64,000 nucleotides of DNA, taken from NCBI RefSeq assembly GCF_050947875.1, contig NC_134570.1:107784122-107848121 (forward strand), given 5' to 3'. The notes below the pieces were generated by a model. The model did no database searches. It was not told where the DNA came from and was given only the letters and a program-made list of their open reading frames with translations. Numbering within the stretch: position 1 is the first letter of the stretch; every line of letters begins with the position of its first letter. The translations under genes and the position numbers were made by a program. Shown here piece by piece: positions 46,571 to 55,290 of the stretch. Origin of the DNA: Dermacentor variabilis. Lineage: Eukaryota; Arthropoda; Arachnida; Ixodida; Ixodidae.

Positions 46571-47088
46571 TGTTATGATCGACCTGTAAAGTGTGAGAGA
46601 AATTCAGGCGTGCGTTCTCATGACAAGATGATTTGCCTCGTCCCAGAAAAGGCTGTTATACGGTAAGCCAGAACATCGACTTGTCAAGTGAGCAGCGTTC
46701 AAGCGGGCGTCCCCTTGTCGACATAATTTCCCTCTTCTCCGAAACAGCGTCATCCCCTTTATTCCGCGAGCTGACGCAAAGGGATGGACGAAGAGAAAAC
46801 AAACCGAAGGGCAGGACGTCGTCGACGACAGTACCTGACGAAAGCACTAATATTTCCGCAGGCTCCCCAAGAAGACGTCGACGATCACAAGACCGCCAGG
46901 GGTTATTTAAGGCCGTCCTGGCCCCTGTGTTAATAAGAACCGCTCGAGACTCTGATGAGAGTCACAGCCATGTATTACTGAAGTGAATAGAATCTTTTCT
47001 ACTTTTTTTTATCATCACGATGGCCGGCTTCGTCGTCGTTTCCTGATTCTTGCGTGAAGACCCACCTCACCCGGTCGAGATCATATCA
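46571..47088 (+). repeat. 3' LTR (518 bp)
   Basis: It starts TGTTATGATCGACC and ends GATCATATCA. It contains CCAGGGGTTATTTAAGGCC, a TATA-like promoter element (TTTAAG), and an AATAGAATC stretch downstream. It shares most of its first 340 bp with the 5' LTR units. Confidence 0.8.
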
Positions 47089-47097
47089 GCGCCCAGT

Positions 47098-47243
47098 CTC
47101 GAACCAACAGTCACTAGATTTTAAGTTTTTATTTTAAATGCAACAGACCTCGTCATGTTTGGTGCAGTGGTTGCAGAGAAAAACGAATTTTCCTTTTACA
47201 TGTATTAAGATAGGAGCACCCGAGCTAAAGCTCCCTCTTGACC
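47098..47243. mobile_element. Foldback element, copy 3 (right part only)
   Basis: Starting at CGAACCAACAGTCACTAG it follows the right arm of copy 1 to GAGCTAAAGCTCCCTCT. The left arm is absent. It begins 10 bp after the 3' LTR. Confidence 0.8.
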
Positions 47244-47559
47244 AGCCTACGAATTTTCTCTGCAAATTTAGGCAAATCTGATTATTTGGGCAATGTCACC
47301 TACCTGTATCCATTTAAAAACGGCGTATGCTACTGTATGGTAATGAGCTTATTCGCTCCTTCAATGAGCACAACAGGTCTATGTGCATCTGCTGACGTGC
47401 TTCTTGTTTGTTGAATTAATGTCCTTGCCATAGAAAACATAGGATAGTCAAAAGATGGAAATTCAAGACGATGAGCAAAGCGAGAACAAGGTAAAAGCGG
47501 GAGCCAACGTTTCGACAAGTGGACTTGTCATTGCCATAGTGCGCCAGATATTGTCACAT

Positions 47560-47990
47560 TTCCTTTGTTCTTACTTACAAGCTTTTCAAGTAAGCTAAAA
47601 TACAATTGATAACCACATTAAATGTCTCAAATCCCGTAACGTAATGCTTGAGTCTATTCAGAAAAAGGCCATAAGGTTTATATCTAATCGTTATGACCGC
47701 CATTTCTCACAGACATCACATGCTAGTAAGCTGCTACTAAAGCCTCTGGCCCATAGACGTACTTGTGACCGTGTTTTTCTGCTACATAAAAATTGCTCAT
47801 GGGAAAACTTATGTCAATGCACCTATTGCTTTCACTAACCCTTCTCGGCCCACCAGAAGAAGTCATCGTCTTAACATTGTTCCTTTGAATGCATCGATTG
47901 ATTGTTTTAGGTTTCCCTTTTTTCCGCATTCAATTGCGATTTGGAATGGCCTCTCACGTGCTCAGACATCTCTGCCGCACTGTGTGTAAG
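47560..47990 (+). pseudogene. CR1-like LINE C-terminal fragment
   Basis: LESIQKKAIRFISNRYDRHF, then LLKPLAHRRTCDRVFLLHK, and after a one-base shift IAFTNPSRPTRRSHRLN, DCFRFPFFPHSIAIWNGL. This is the C-terminal region downstream of RT in CR1/jockey-like LINEs ('LE.IQ.KA.RFI...Y', 'L..R....FF....WN.L'). The RT itself is absent. Confidence 0.7.
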
Positions 47991-48106
47991 CTCGTTCGAT
48001 GCCGCGTACTTCTTCAAGAAAGAATGAGGGCAGCTATAGCTTGATTCAGTTTATGTGCTTTGTACGTCCCAGAGCAACAACTGAAGCCACGAGCGACGTG
48101 GTGTTG

Positions 48107-48283
48107 AAAGGCTCCGGATTAAATTTAGAACACTTGGGGTTCTTTCAGGTGTACCTAAATCTAAGTACACACGAGCGTTCTGGCATTCCGTCCCAATCGG
48201 AATGCGGCGGTGGCGGTCGGGAATCGAACCCGGGACGTCGTTCTGAGCAGCATAATGCGAAAGCCACTTAACCACAGCCGTAG
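48107..48283 (-). mobile_element. tRNA-derived SINE, related subfamily, 3' end missing
   Basis: Minus strand: GGCTGTGGTTAAGTGGC, canonical B box GGGTTCGATTCCCG, body TACTTAGATTTAGGTACACC. It stops at AATCCGGAGCC without the usual GTAAAACCCC end. The B box is better preserved than in the other copies. Confidence 0.8.
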
Positions 48284-48289
48284 AGGTAG

Positions 48290-49518
48290 ATGGGTTATAC
48301 ACTACTGTAAGCGGCCTGACACACGCCGGCTACGAAAGACAACGCTTAGAAATTCGTTGTTCGACGAAGCAGAAAAAAAAAATAGATGAACGAATGAAAG
48401 AAGCAGGGCGTGCGTTGTGTCACAGCCCAAAGGGAGCAGATGGCTCGATGACGATGCCGTTACACATGCCGATAAGCCTTCGCCCGCATCGCGGCCGCAT
48501 CGTTACACTTCACCGGCCATCAAAACAGTCATACACTGGGAATATATCACAGCGAATGAAGGGCCCGTTGTAACGGGCCCCCATGATGCAACCCCTGGGA
48601 GCCAACGAGGACCTCTCATACGCGCAACGCTTCCTCGCGAAGAAGCGAACTCTAGACGCGAGCGCTCCGTTAACTTTTCTGTTTCCTTCTCTTTCGTTTT
48701 GTTTGTTTCCTTGATTTCTCGAGAACAAAGTTACTGGCCCTGATGGGCGTTGAAAGGATTAATTTGAACCGCGTGTGGCACGACGGAGGAAGCTTCTTTT
48801 GCAAACTGCAGCCCGCGCGGAAGAAGCGAAGCGCTACTTCTCTTTTTTTTTTCTTTGCGTCCCAAACAAAAGGCGTCCGTCGCTGGACGTAAAGAGGCTG
48901 GAGAGGCACTGGGGGGAGGCCAGTTGCGCCCAATGAAGGTTTTGGTTGCGCCAAACAGAGCCTGTCCTTTGTCTATGCTGGGGAGAGTCTAGAAGCTGCT
49001 TCTCCCGTATCTTATGCGGGAGGCCTGGGTGGGCGGGCGCTACGCGGTATACGCTCGCTGTATACGCATACGCGCGAGCGCAAGTAGCTTACTTGCTCCT
49101 CGGCAGGCGGGCAGGCTGGTGGTGGTGGCGGTGGTGGGGGTGTTTAGACACGGACGCTTGATGTATAGCGCCCACTTCCCCGAACAACGCGTGCGGGTTC
49201 CTTGCGTTTGTCGAGGGAGGGGTCTCACGATTCCCGGTGGGTGAGTGCCGTGTTTGTTTTACGAACGCGCTTATCCAGCTCCGGCGTCCAACTTCGGCGA
49301 CTGTACTCTGGTGTGGGGGAATATGGGGGAGGTTTCCGTGCATGTCTCGGGCAACAATGGTGCGTGCCATGCGTTTAAAGGGATTCTAAAGAAAAACATT
49401 AGTTATAGAAGAAGGCTGTTCGACTATGGTTTAAAATTTGCAGTTCCTTGGAGCAGAAAGAAAGGTACGTGCGCGGGTCACCGCGTTCACAGCTTGACAC
49501 GCTGGGCGAAATTGCCAT

Positions 49519-49565
<47 letters not shown>

Positions 49566-49925
49566 CGTCATGAAGGCGGTACCGCCATTACAGCGCTGAC
49601 AGTAGTACTGAACGTTCTTTTCACGCTGTTTCGAGAATGAACCAGCACCAACTCAATCAAATTTCAGCTCCACTACGTGATTCGACGTTTCTTTAGATGT
49701 CCAGTGCGCTTGCTTCTCTACAATATACTCTATAATATCAAGGCTAGTGGATGGTTGCACAAAACTTTTCGTTCTTAATAGCTGTGCCATTAGCCGATCG
49801 CTTTTTCTATCATTACGCATTATGTTTGGCTCACATGTACTTGTCCTTGCGAGCTTTTCCAACCTGACTTCTTTTATAAATGCGGACACATATGTGTAGT
49901 CATTTGCAGGCCTTAATTAACATCC
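48290..49925. other. No recognisable gene; simple repeats and a hairpin
   Basis: It contains a perfect hairpin GGGCCCGTT-GT-AACGGGCCC at 48561-48580, GC-rich sequence at 48980-49260 with overlapping frames, and (TTG)n at 49521-49563. I recognise no domain in any frame. Confidence 0.5.
49521..49563 (+). repeat. (TTG)n microsatellite
   Basis: About 14 uninterrupted trinucleotide units. Confidence 0.95.
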
Positions 49926-50959
49926 CTTAATGCAACACCCATGTGTTGTGATCCGGATTTAAATGTCCCCACCTCGCAGCGGTGTCTGCGTCAGCAGGCG
50001 TTTGGTGCGTTGCGCCACCAGGCGCCCGAGCACACGAGGGTCGGGCCCTCCCACGTGTAGCCGTGCATGGCTGAGCCATGTCTGGGGAAAGGGGGATCCT
50101 GGGGGTTGGGCTGGTGCCGGGTGTTCGGGCCTTTAAGGCCCCCCGGCAGAGGCAAAACACACCTCTTTAGCCTATGCTTCGTATAGACGGCAACTCCAGA
50201 CTGACCCACCTGGAGGAAATCGACAGTCGCTTTTTTCTATCCCCCTCTTCAATCTTTTTCTTTCCTCTCACCTTCAGTTTTTCCTGTCTTCTGCTCACTC
50301 ATTCTTACTTGCGAATTTCCGGGCGGCAAGAGTTAACCGTGTGTAATATATTCAGTCCTAAGTATTTACATTAGGCTATAGTGGCGATGTATAGCTGCAT
50401 AGTGTCTGCAGGTTGCTCAGAATCTGTAGTGTCCCCTGGGTGGCCACCACCGCCGCCGAATTTTGAAACTATGTTATGGCAGAACCGTTCCCCCTACTTT
50501 CAGATCGGTCTCTGAAGAGAGGTCGCGCCGAAGTAACGTTCCAGTTCTTTTTGAAACCGAAGGAAGGCACATTTACAAAGTACTATGTTCTTCACAGTGA
50601 AGGCAACACAAACATAAGAAAACTGTCAACATTCCTAACTTCTAAATGTCTAGCAAACGCGATTGGAACTGACTACAAAGCCTCAAAGATGGCAAGCGGA
50701 GACCTCCTCCTCGAACTGACCAAGAAAGATCAACTGGAAAAGCTCGCTGAGCTCACCAGTATCGGTGACATTAAAGCGACAATCTCTTCACATCGCTCAC
50801 CCAGCACAAGCAGGGACTTTACATCAGAAAAAGTCTTCCTGAACCTCAGTGACGAAACGCTCCTCGAAGGATTCCAAGATCAAAACGTAATTAATGTACA
50901 AAGAATAAAGCTCCGGCGAAAGGACCAAGTAATCACCGCGATACACGTGATTCTCACAC

Positions 50960-51193
50960 AACCGCCGTGGTTGCTCAGTGGCTACGGTGTTAGGCTGCTG
51001 AGCACGAGGTCACGGGATCGAATCCCGGCCACGGCGACCGCATTTCGATGGGGGCGAAAACACCCGTGTACTTAGATTTTAGGTGCGCGTTAAAGAACCC
51101 CAGCTGGTCGAAATTTCCGGAGTCCCCCACTACGGCGTGCCTCATAATCAGAAAGGGGTTTTGGCACGTAAAACCCCATAATTAATTTTTTTA
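50960..51193 (+). mobile_element. tRNA-derived SINE, copy D (complete, in LINE ORF1)
   Basis: Head CCGTGGTTGCTCAGTGGC, B box GGGATCGAATCCC, body GTACTTAGATTTTAGGTGCG, 3' end GCACGTAAAACCCCATAATT plus T-run. A 10 bp exact target duplication ATTCTCACAC lies at 50950-50959 and 51194-51203. 234 bp. Confidence 0.95.
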
Positions 51194-51667
51194 ATTCTCA
51201 CACTTGGTACCAGTACTGTGCCAAGTTCACTTGACGATGAATATTTGAAAATTAACATGAGACCACACATACCGAACCCGAGGCGGTGCTTCAAGTGCCA
51301 TAGGCTCGGGCATACATCACAATCATGCAGAGGCAAAGAAACATGCGCGATGTGTTGGGCAAATGACCGTTCTTGTGATAACTGCAATGCTCCTGCACAA
51401 TGTGTCAACTGCAAGGGAGACCATCCAGCTTACTCACGGAGCTGCCCTTGCGGGAATAGAGGAAAAGAAATAATCGCAATCACCGCAAAAGAAAAGGCCT
51501 CATATTGTGAAGCGAGGAAAAGGCTAGGGCACTTACCTCAAGTAAGCTGCGCCAGTGCGGCGCGGCAGGGGGCAGCGCCACACGGGTGTCCGGAGTCTAC
51601 AGGGTCCGCGCGCGATATTCCTGTGGAACCTCCATCCGCCCCCTTGGCGGCAGCAGCCAGTGCTACT

Positions 51668-51847
51668 CAGTGGCGTAGCAACAGGGGGGGCCGGGGGGCC
51701 GTGGGCCCCGGGTGCAAGGGGCCAGTGAGCGGGGGGGGGGGTGTCATATATGTCTGAAGACACCCCTCTTTCCGCCGGCTACACCCGGGGAGGGGGTGAT
51801 AGAAGACCTATGGGCCCCGGGTGCCAGACGACCTAGCTACGCCACTG
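51668..51847. mobile_element. hAT MITE (180 bp) in LINE ORF1
   Basis: The ends CAGTGGCGTAGC and GCTACGCCACTG are perfect inverted repeats. An exact 8 bp duplication GTGCTACT lies at 51660-51667 and 51848-51855, diagnostic of hAT. The interior is G-rich and partly palindromic (GGGCCCCGGGTGC near both ends). Confidence 0.95.
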
Positions 51848-52197
51848 GTGCTACTACATCATCATCGAAGACGCCGCCGCCAGACCGCAGTGTCACGGGG
51901 CCCAAAGTTGAATCGAACTCCGCGGCTCGAAACGCGCGTCCGGACACCTGGCTCTCGATCGTCCAGCGCCTCGGAGAAGGCGATGAAGGTCGACCAGAAA
52001 ACCCGCGGGCGTCATCGACGCCGAAGTATCCGCGCTCCCTGGAGCGTGCCAAGAAGGACAAACTTCTTGTAACTGCGTCAAAAAAGGAGAGTCAACCTCA
52101 ATGGTTACCGCCCTCGATGAGAGTTATCAACTTTTTAATACATTTCACCGACAACCTAAGCTCAACCATGAGTAAATATTTTCAGTTCCATTAAAAT

Positions 52198-52484
52198 GAC
52201 TTTCATCATTCATTGGAATTGCAGATGCCTGATCCACAATCTAGGCGACGTCAAAGATATAGTGAATACGTTACCGCCAGTAGCATTTTGCCTTTAAGAA
52301 ACAAACTTCGGCCCCAAAAATACACATTTCATTGAAGGTTTTACTGCCCTACGAAAAGACCGCGAACGCTCCAGCCCTCTATCTGCAGGAGTCGCTATTA
52401 TTGTGCAAGGCGGCATCCCCACACGGAACGTTCTGTTAAATAACCTGTAAGGGCTATGCGAAAGCGGTCACCGTTTTATCATAC
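52198..52484 (+). pseudogene. LINE ORF2 endonuclease start
   Basis: TFIIHWNCRCLIHNLGDVKD, then NTLPPVAFCL, ETNFGPKNTHF and LSAGVAIIVQGG give the first strands of an apurinic endonuclease-like domain: W-N-C-R-x-L and the catalytic E of 'Q-E-T' (here stop-E-T). A stop at codon ~33 replaces Q. It is cut off at about 52484. Confidence 0.7.
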
Positions 52485-53120
52485 ACTCTTAAAAAAAAGA
52501 GAGTCAAAAGAGGGTCACGACTACCTCGACTCTCTTTTTTCAGTCGCTGACTACCTTTTTTTCCAAGGGTAGTCACAAAACGAAGTCAGGAATGACGCAT
52601 GAAATGGATGACTCCCATGCTGCTTGAAGGGAGTCAGTGAAAGGCACATATGATGTTATAGGTTGCAGTGAATGTGGATTCGTTGGTTCACTCAATCAAA
52701 TAACTGATTGACTATACCAAAGGAAAGAGCACGATATGTAACTACCCGAGTTCAACTCTATAGCCGCAAAAAGTAAAATGCGTTTCATGCAGTGCTGTAT
52801 TACAGCATAATCAGGATAGCAAGAAAGGCAAATTGTTTTTTTAATTTTTCAGTAAGAAATAATTGAAGCAGGGTGGTACAACACCAAACTCCAAAAGTAA
52901 TAACACTGGTTGGTATATTTATGCAACGCACTGTACATTAATATGTATTTTGTACATAAAGATACCTTAAGGGGGGGGGGGGGAGTGCATGAATATTGAT
53001 TGCCCATGCACAGAATGGAAAAAACAAGAAAAAAATACAACACGAATATACACACAACGTCAACAGAACACAAACTGTGAAGTACACACACTTAGAGTTC
53101 ATAACATAAAGCTAAGCAAA
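52485..53120. other. Possible one-ended DNA element; otherwise AT-rich
   Basis: ATACACTCTTAAAAAAAAGA marks an abrupt switch from LINE ORF2 and looks like a transposon terminus. It is followed by GAGTC/GACTC repeats (52500-52640). No matching opposite end was found. A G-run lies at 52972-52983. Confidence 0.4.
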
Positions 53121-53127
53121 TATTACA

Positions 53128-54240
53128 ATTTTTAATGAAACCACTAATTCACATCTGGGTACCTCTTTCCCTGCCAGATAAAGATCGAGGAACTCTGGTA
53201 ATACCTCATCTTCTGGCTGCGCCGCACAGACTACATTGCGTTTAGATACCTTACGTGCTTATCGATGTCTCCTGAATTCAACAAGTCCCATCTTGTCTAA
53301 CAAGAACAGAACCTCATCCTGAGCCGCAAAAATACCTGCAATCTGTCCAAATTGTGGGTCGTCTGCCTTACCCGTCGTGGTTGCTCAGCGGCTATGGAAT
53401 TGGGCTGCTGAGCACGAGGTCGCGGGATCGAATCCCGGCCACGGCTGCCGCATTTCGATGGCGGCGAAATGCGAAAACACCCGCGTACTTAGATTTAGGT
53501 GCACATTAAAGAACCCCAAGTGGTCGAAATTTCCAGAGTCCTCCACTACAAGTGCCTCATAATCGGAAAGTGATTTTGGCACGTAAAACCCCATAAGTCA
53601 ATTTCGTCTCCGTTGGTCATTAAAAGCACATCTTCCACATGGTATGCCATTTACGGCATAGTGACTGACTTCGCCTGCCATACGTTACCTGCAGGCAGGC
53701 GCTCCTCAATGCACGTATGTGAAACAGATCTTCGCACAGGTTTCAGGCCTGACATGGTGTGGCGTTGGTTGAAGACAATCTCACGGAATTCATAGCTTTG
53801 AGAAAGTTGGTGAAGCTCTGCAAGTGTTTTACATATGTTTTTGAAGTTTTTCATCTTTGATGCCTTGAACCTCATACGCCAGATTTGTTTGAGTGGTCCG
53901 AAAAGAGATCATGCGTGGGTAGTGCACAAGGTAATGCAATTTAGGGATTATGCGGGCTTCTGGGTAGCGGGTAACGAATGAACGGAGAAATTCTTGAATT
54001 TTCACCTCCATATAAACAAGAGACTCTGAGGGAAGCTCATCATACAAAAGCATGCCTACAACTTCCCTGAATAGGAGGTAAACCTCCCAGCCTTCGTTTC
54101 CCTCTATAATTTTAGAAGCGAAAATCTGAGGTAACAGTCCGAAAAGGCACCACTTCTGTGAAGCAGCGTCCTTTAGAGGGGTATTGCCTCGTACGAAGGC
54201 TTCTGTGGGGCTTGGTGGTCTGTCAACGCTTTAGATTTAG
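53128..54240 (-). pseudogene. Remnant of a multicopy transposon-type protein (PKLHYLVHYP motif)
   Basis: Minus strand from about 54240: RPPSPTEAFVRGNTPLKDAA, KWCLFGLLPQIFASKIIEGN, LLFREVVGMLLYDELPSESL, FLRSFVTRYPEARIIPKLHY ... LVHYPRMI, and after a shift MRFKASKMKNFKNICKTLAE LHQLSQSYEF. Past the SINE (53370-53603) it resumes: DDPQFGQIAGIFAAQDEVLF, EDEVLPEFLDLYLAGKEVPR. The K-x-H-Y-L-x-H-Y-P and M-R-F-x-(A/x)-K...K-N-x-K-N motifs resemble the DUF4218-like region of CACTA/EnSpm-associated proteins, but I cannot name the family firmly. A stop and frameshifts indicate a dead copy. Confidence 0.6.
53370..53603 (+). mobile_element. tRNA-derived SINE, copy E (complete)
   Basis: Head CGTCGTGGTTGCTCAGCGGC, B box GGGATCGAATCCC, body GTACTTAGATTTAGGTGCAC, end GCACGTAAAACCCCATAAGT. 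An approximate target duplication TCGTCT(G/C)C lies on both sides (from 53359 and 53604). It splits the PKLHYLVHYP pseudogene. Confidence 0.9.
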
Positions 54241-54969
54241 AATCTAAAAACGTTGTGGTCTGCTTGTACCATCATTGCGGCCACAATGGAATGTGCAAAC
54301 TTTGTCCACTGTTCTGCAAACCCCTGTGCAAAAAACGTGCAAACGGCTGCTCTGTTCTTGCTCAAATTTTGTAGAGCGATCGCATTTTGGCGTCGACTTT
54401 ACACTTGGCACAGTTAAGTGCCTTGCTTGTAAGAAAAAAAACGCAAATTTGCCTGTGCCCTTGAGGCTGCAAACAGCTGCCGTAACGGCGCAAGCATAAA
54501 CCAGTTTCGCCGCCTGCCGTCAGCTTTAAAAAGCAACGTCTAACGGAGGACGGTCACCTGTTCCAGGAGCAGGCAACACGCGGCAGCGCTCACTGATATG
54601 CTGCTTTCTGCAGCTGACGACAGGCGGCGCTACAAGTTTATGCGTACACCGTCGCGGCAGCAGCTCACATTTTCATGAGCGCCGGTAAGTTTGCATTAAA
54701 ACAAAGATCAGGCAATTAACTGTGCTAAGTGTTATACTAAACGAAGTAGGCACCAAAATGTGGTCATTCTGCCAAATTTGAGCAAGGATAGTGCAGCGGT
54801 GAGCGAAAACTGTTTTGCGAACGCGCGCAGCGAAATATTCAGGATCCAGCACATGACTTACGGCTTTCGTATTTACTTCGACTTTGGATTCGCAACTATG
54901 AGAAGCACGGCTATGGCTCTGACGGCACCTTGCTATCTACGGCGGTGAACGAGTATCTAAACGCGAGTG
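54241..54969. other. Upstream region of the spliced gene; candidate 5' exon
   Basis: A TTTAGATTTAGAATCTAAA palindrome lies at about 54231-54249, at the edge of the minus-strand pseudogene. At 54675, ATGAGCGCCG|GTAAGTTT gives a consensus splice donor after a GC-rich stretch (54540-54684). It could be a non-coding or alternative first exon of the gene starting at 55230. I found no in-frame join from its ATG. Confidence 0.35.
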
Positions 54970-55290
54970 GCATTCCTCTCTTGCTTGCGTTGTGCCTGTG
55001 AAATCTGACAGCGGCGGCAGCATGTCGTCCGATCCGCCTTCAACTGAACTCTCGCCGACTGATGCGGAAGGAGCGGTTTGCCTCTTGTTTGCGTTGCGCC
55101 TGTGAAATCCGACAGCGGTGGCAGTATGGCGTCCGATCTGCCTTCAACTGAACGCTCGCCAACTGGTGCGGAAGGAGCGGTTTGCCTCTTGCTTGCGTTG
55201 CGCCTGTGAAATCTGACAACGGTGGCAGTATGTCGTCCGATCCGGCTTCAACTGAACGCTCGCCGGCTGGTGCGGAAGAAGCGGCTTGCC
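54970..55290 (+). repeat. 104 bp tandem repeat, three units
   Basis: Three units with the period fixed by ATG at 55022, 55126 and 55230. Shared phrases include CTTGCTTGCGTTG, CCTGTGAAATC, GACAGCGG, TCGTCCGATC and TTCAACTGAAC. Units differ by a handful of bases. The period is not a multiple of three, so the units do not extend one reading frame. Confidence 0.9.

Larger units (their letters stand above)
40292..47088 (+). mobile_element. LTR retrotransposon (Ty3/gypsy-like), internally deleted, with nested insertions
   Basis: The element is bounded by LTRs starting TG(C/T)TATGATCGACC and, on the 3' copy, ending GATCATATCA. These form a short TG...CA inverted repeat. Coding order is gag (coiled coil, capsid-like, CCHC knuckle), then an aspartic protease. 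No RT, RNase H or integrase is present between 42746 and the 3' LTR, so pol was deleted or this is a non-autonomous derivative. The insertion at 43263-45949 adds about 2.7 kb; without it the element is about 4.1 kb. Flanks GGTGC and GCGCC are at best an imperfect target duplication. It inserted just upstream of the decayed DDE transposase. Confidence 0.78.
50476..52194 (+). pseudogene. LINE ORF1 (nucleic-acid chaperone/gag-like), interrupted twice
   Basis: MAEPFPLLSDRSLKRGR, then FFLKPKEGTFTKYYVLHSEG and SGDLLLELTKKDQLEKLAE form the N-terminal RRM-like/gag region. After a SINE (50960-51193) the frame resumes with SSLDDEYLKINMRPHIPNPR and zinc knuckles: CFKCHRLGHTSQSC (CX2CX4HX4C), a degenerate CAMCWANDRSCDNC, and CVNCKGDHPAYSRSC. 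After the hAT MITE (51668-51847) it continues in another frame as DTWLSIVQRLGEGDEGRP and a basic tail ending SMRVINFLIHFTDN. The ORF1 product coats LINE RNA. The MITE plus duplication adds 188 bp, which shifts the frame. Confidence 0.8.
49930..52484 (+). mobile_element. LINE 5' portion: 5'UTR, ORF1 and start of ORF2
   Basis: GC-rich 5'UTR with cggtgtctgcgtcagcagg-type sequence (49975-50170), then ORF1 from 50476 and an ORF2 endonuclease start at about 52198. It breaks off at about 52484, so the 3' three-quarters is missing, the reverse of usual LINE truncation. Two younger elements sit inside ORF1. The clade is probably the same RNase H-bearing LINE group as elsewhere in the window, but this cannot be proved from this part. 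Confidence 0.75.

Noticed and set aside
50960..51035. tRNA gene (A and B boxes present)
   Set aside because: It is the head of a SINE with a target duplication. The same head recurs in copies A, C and E, and the cloverleaf is degraded.
54675..54690. ATGAGCGCCG|GTAAGT as the coding first exon of the spliced gene
   Set aside because: The donor is excellent but no acceptor in the 104 bp repeats gives an in-frame join to the conserved part. I kept it only as a possible 5' exon.
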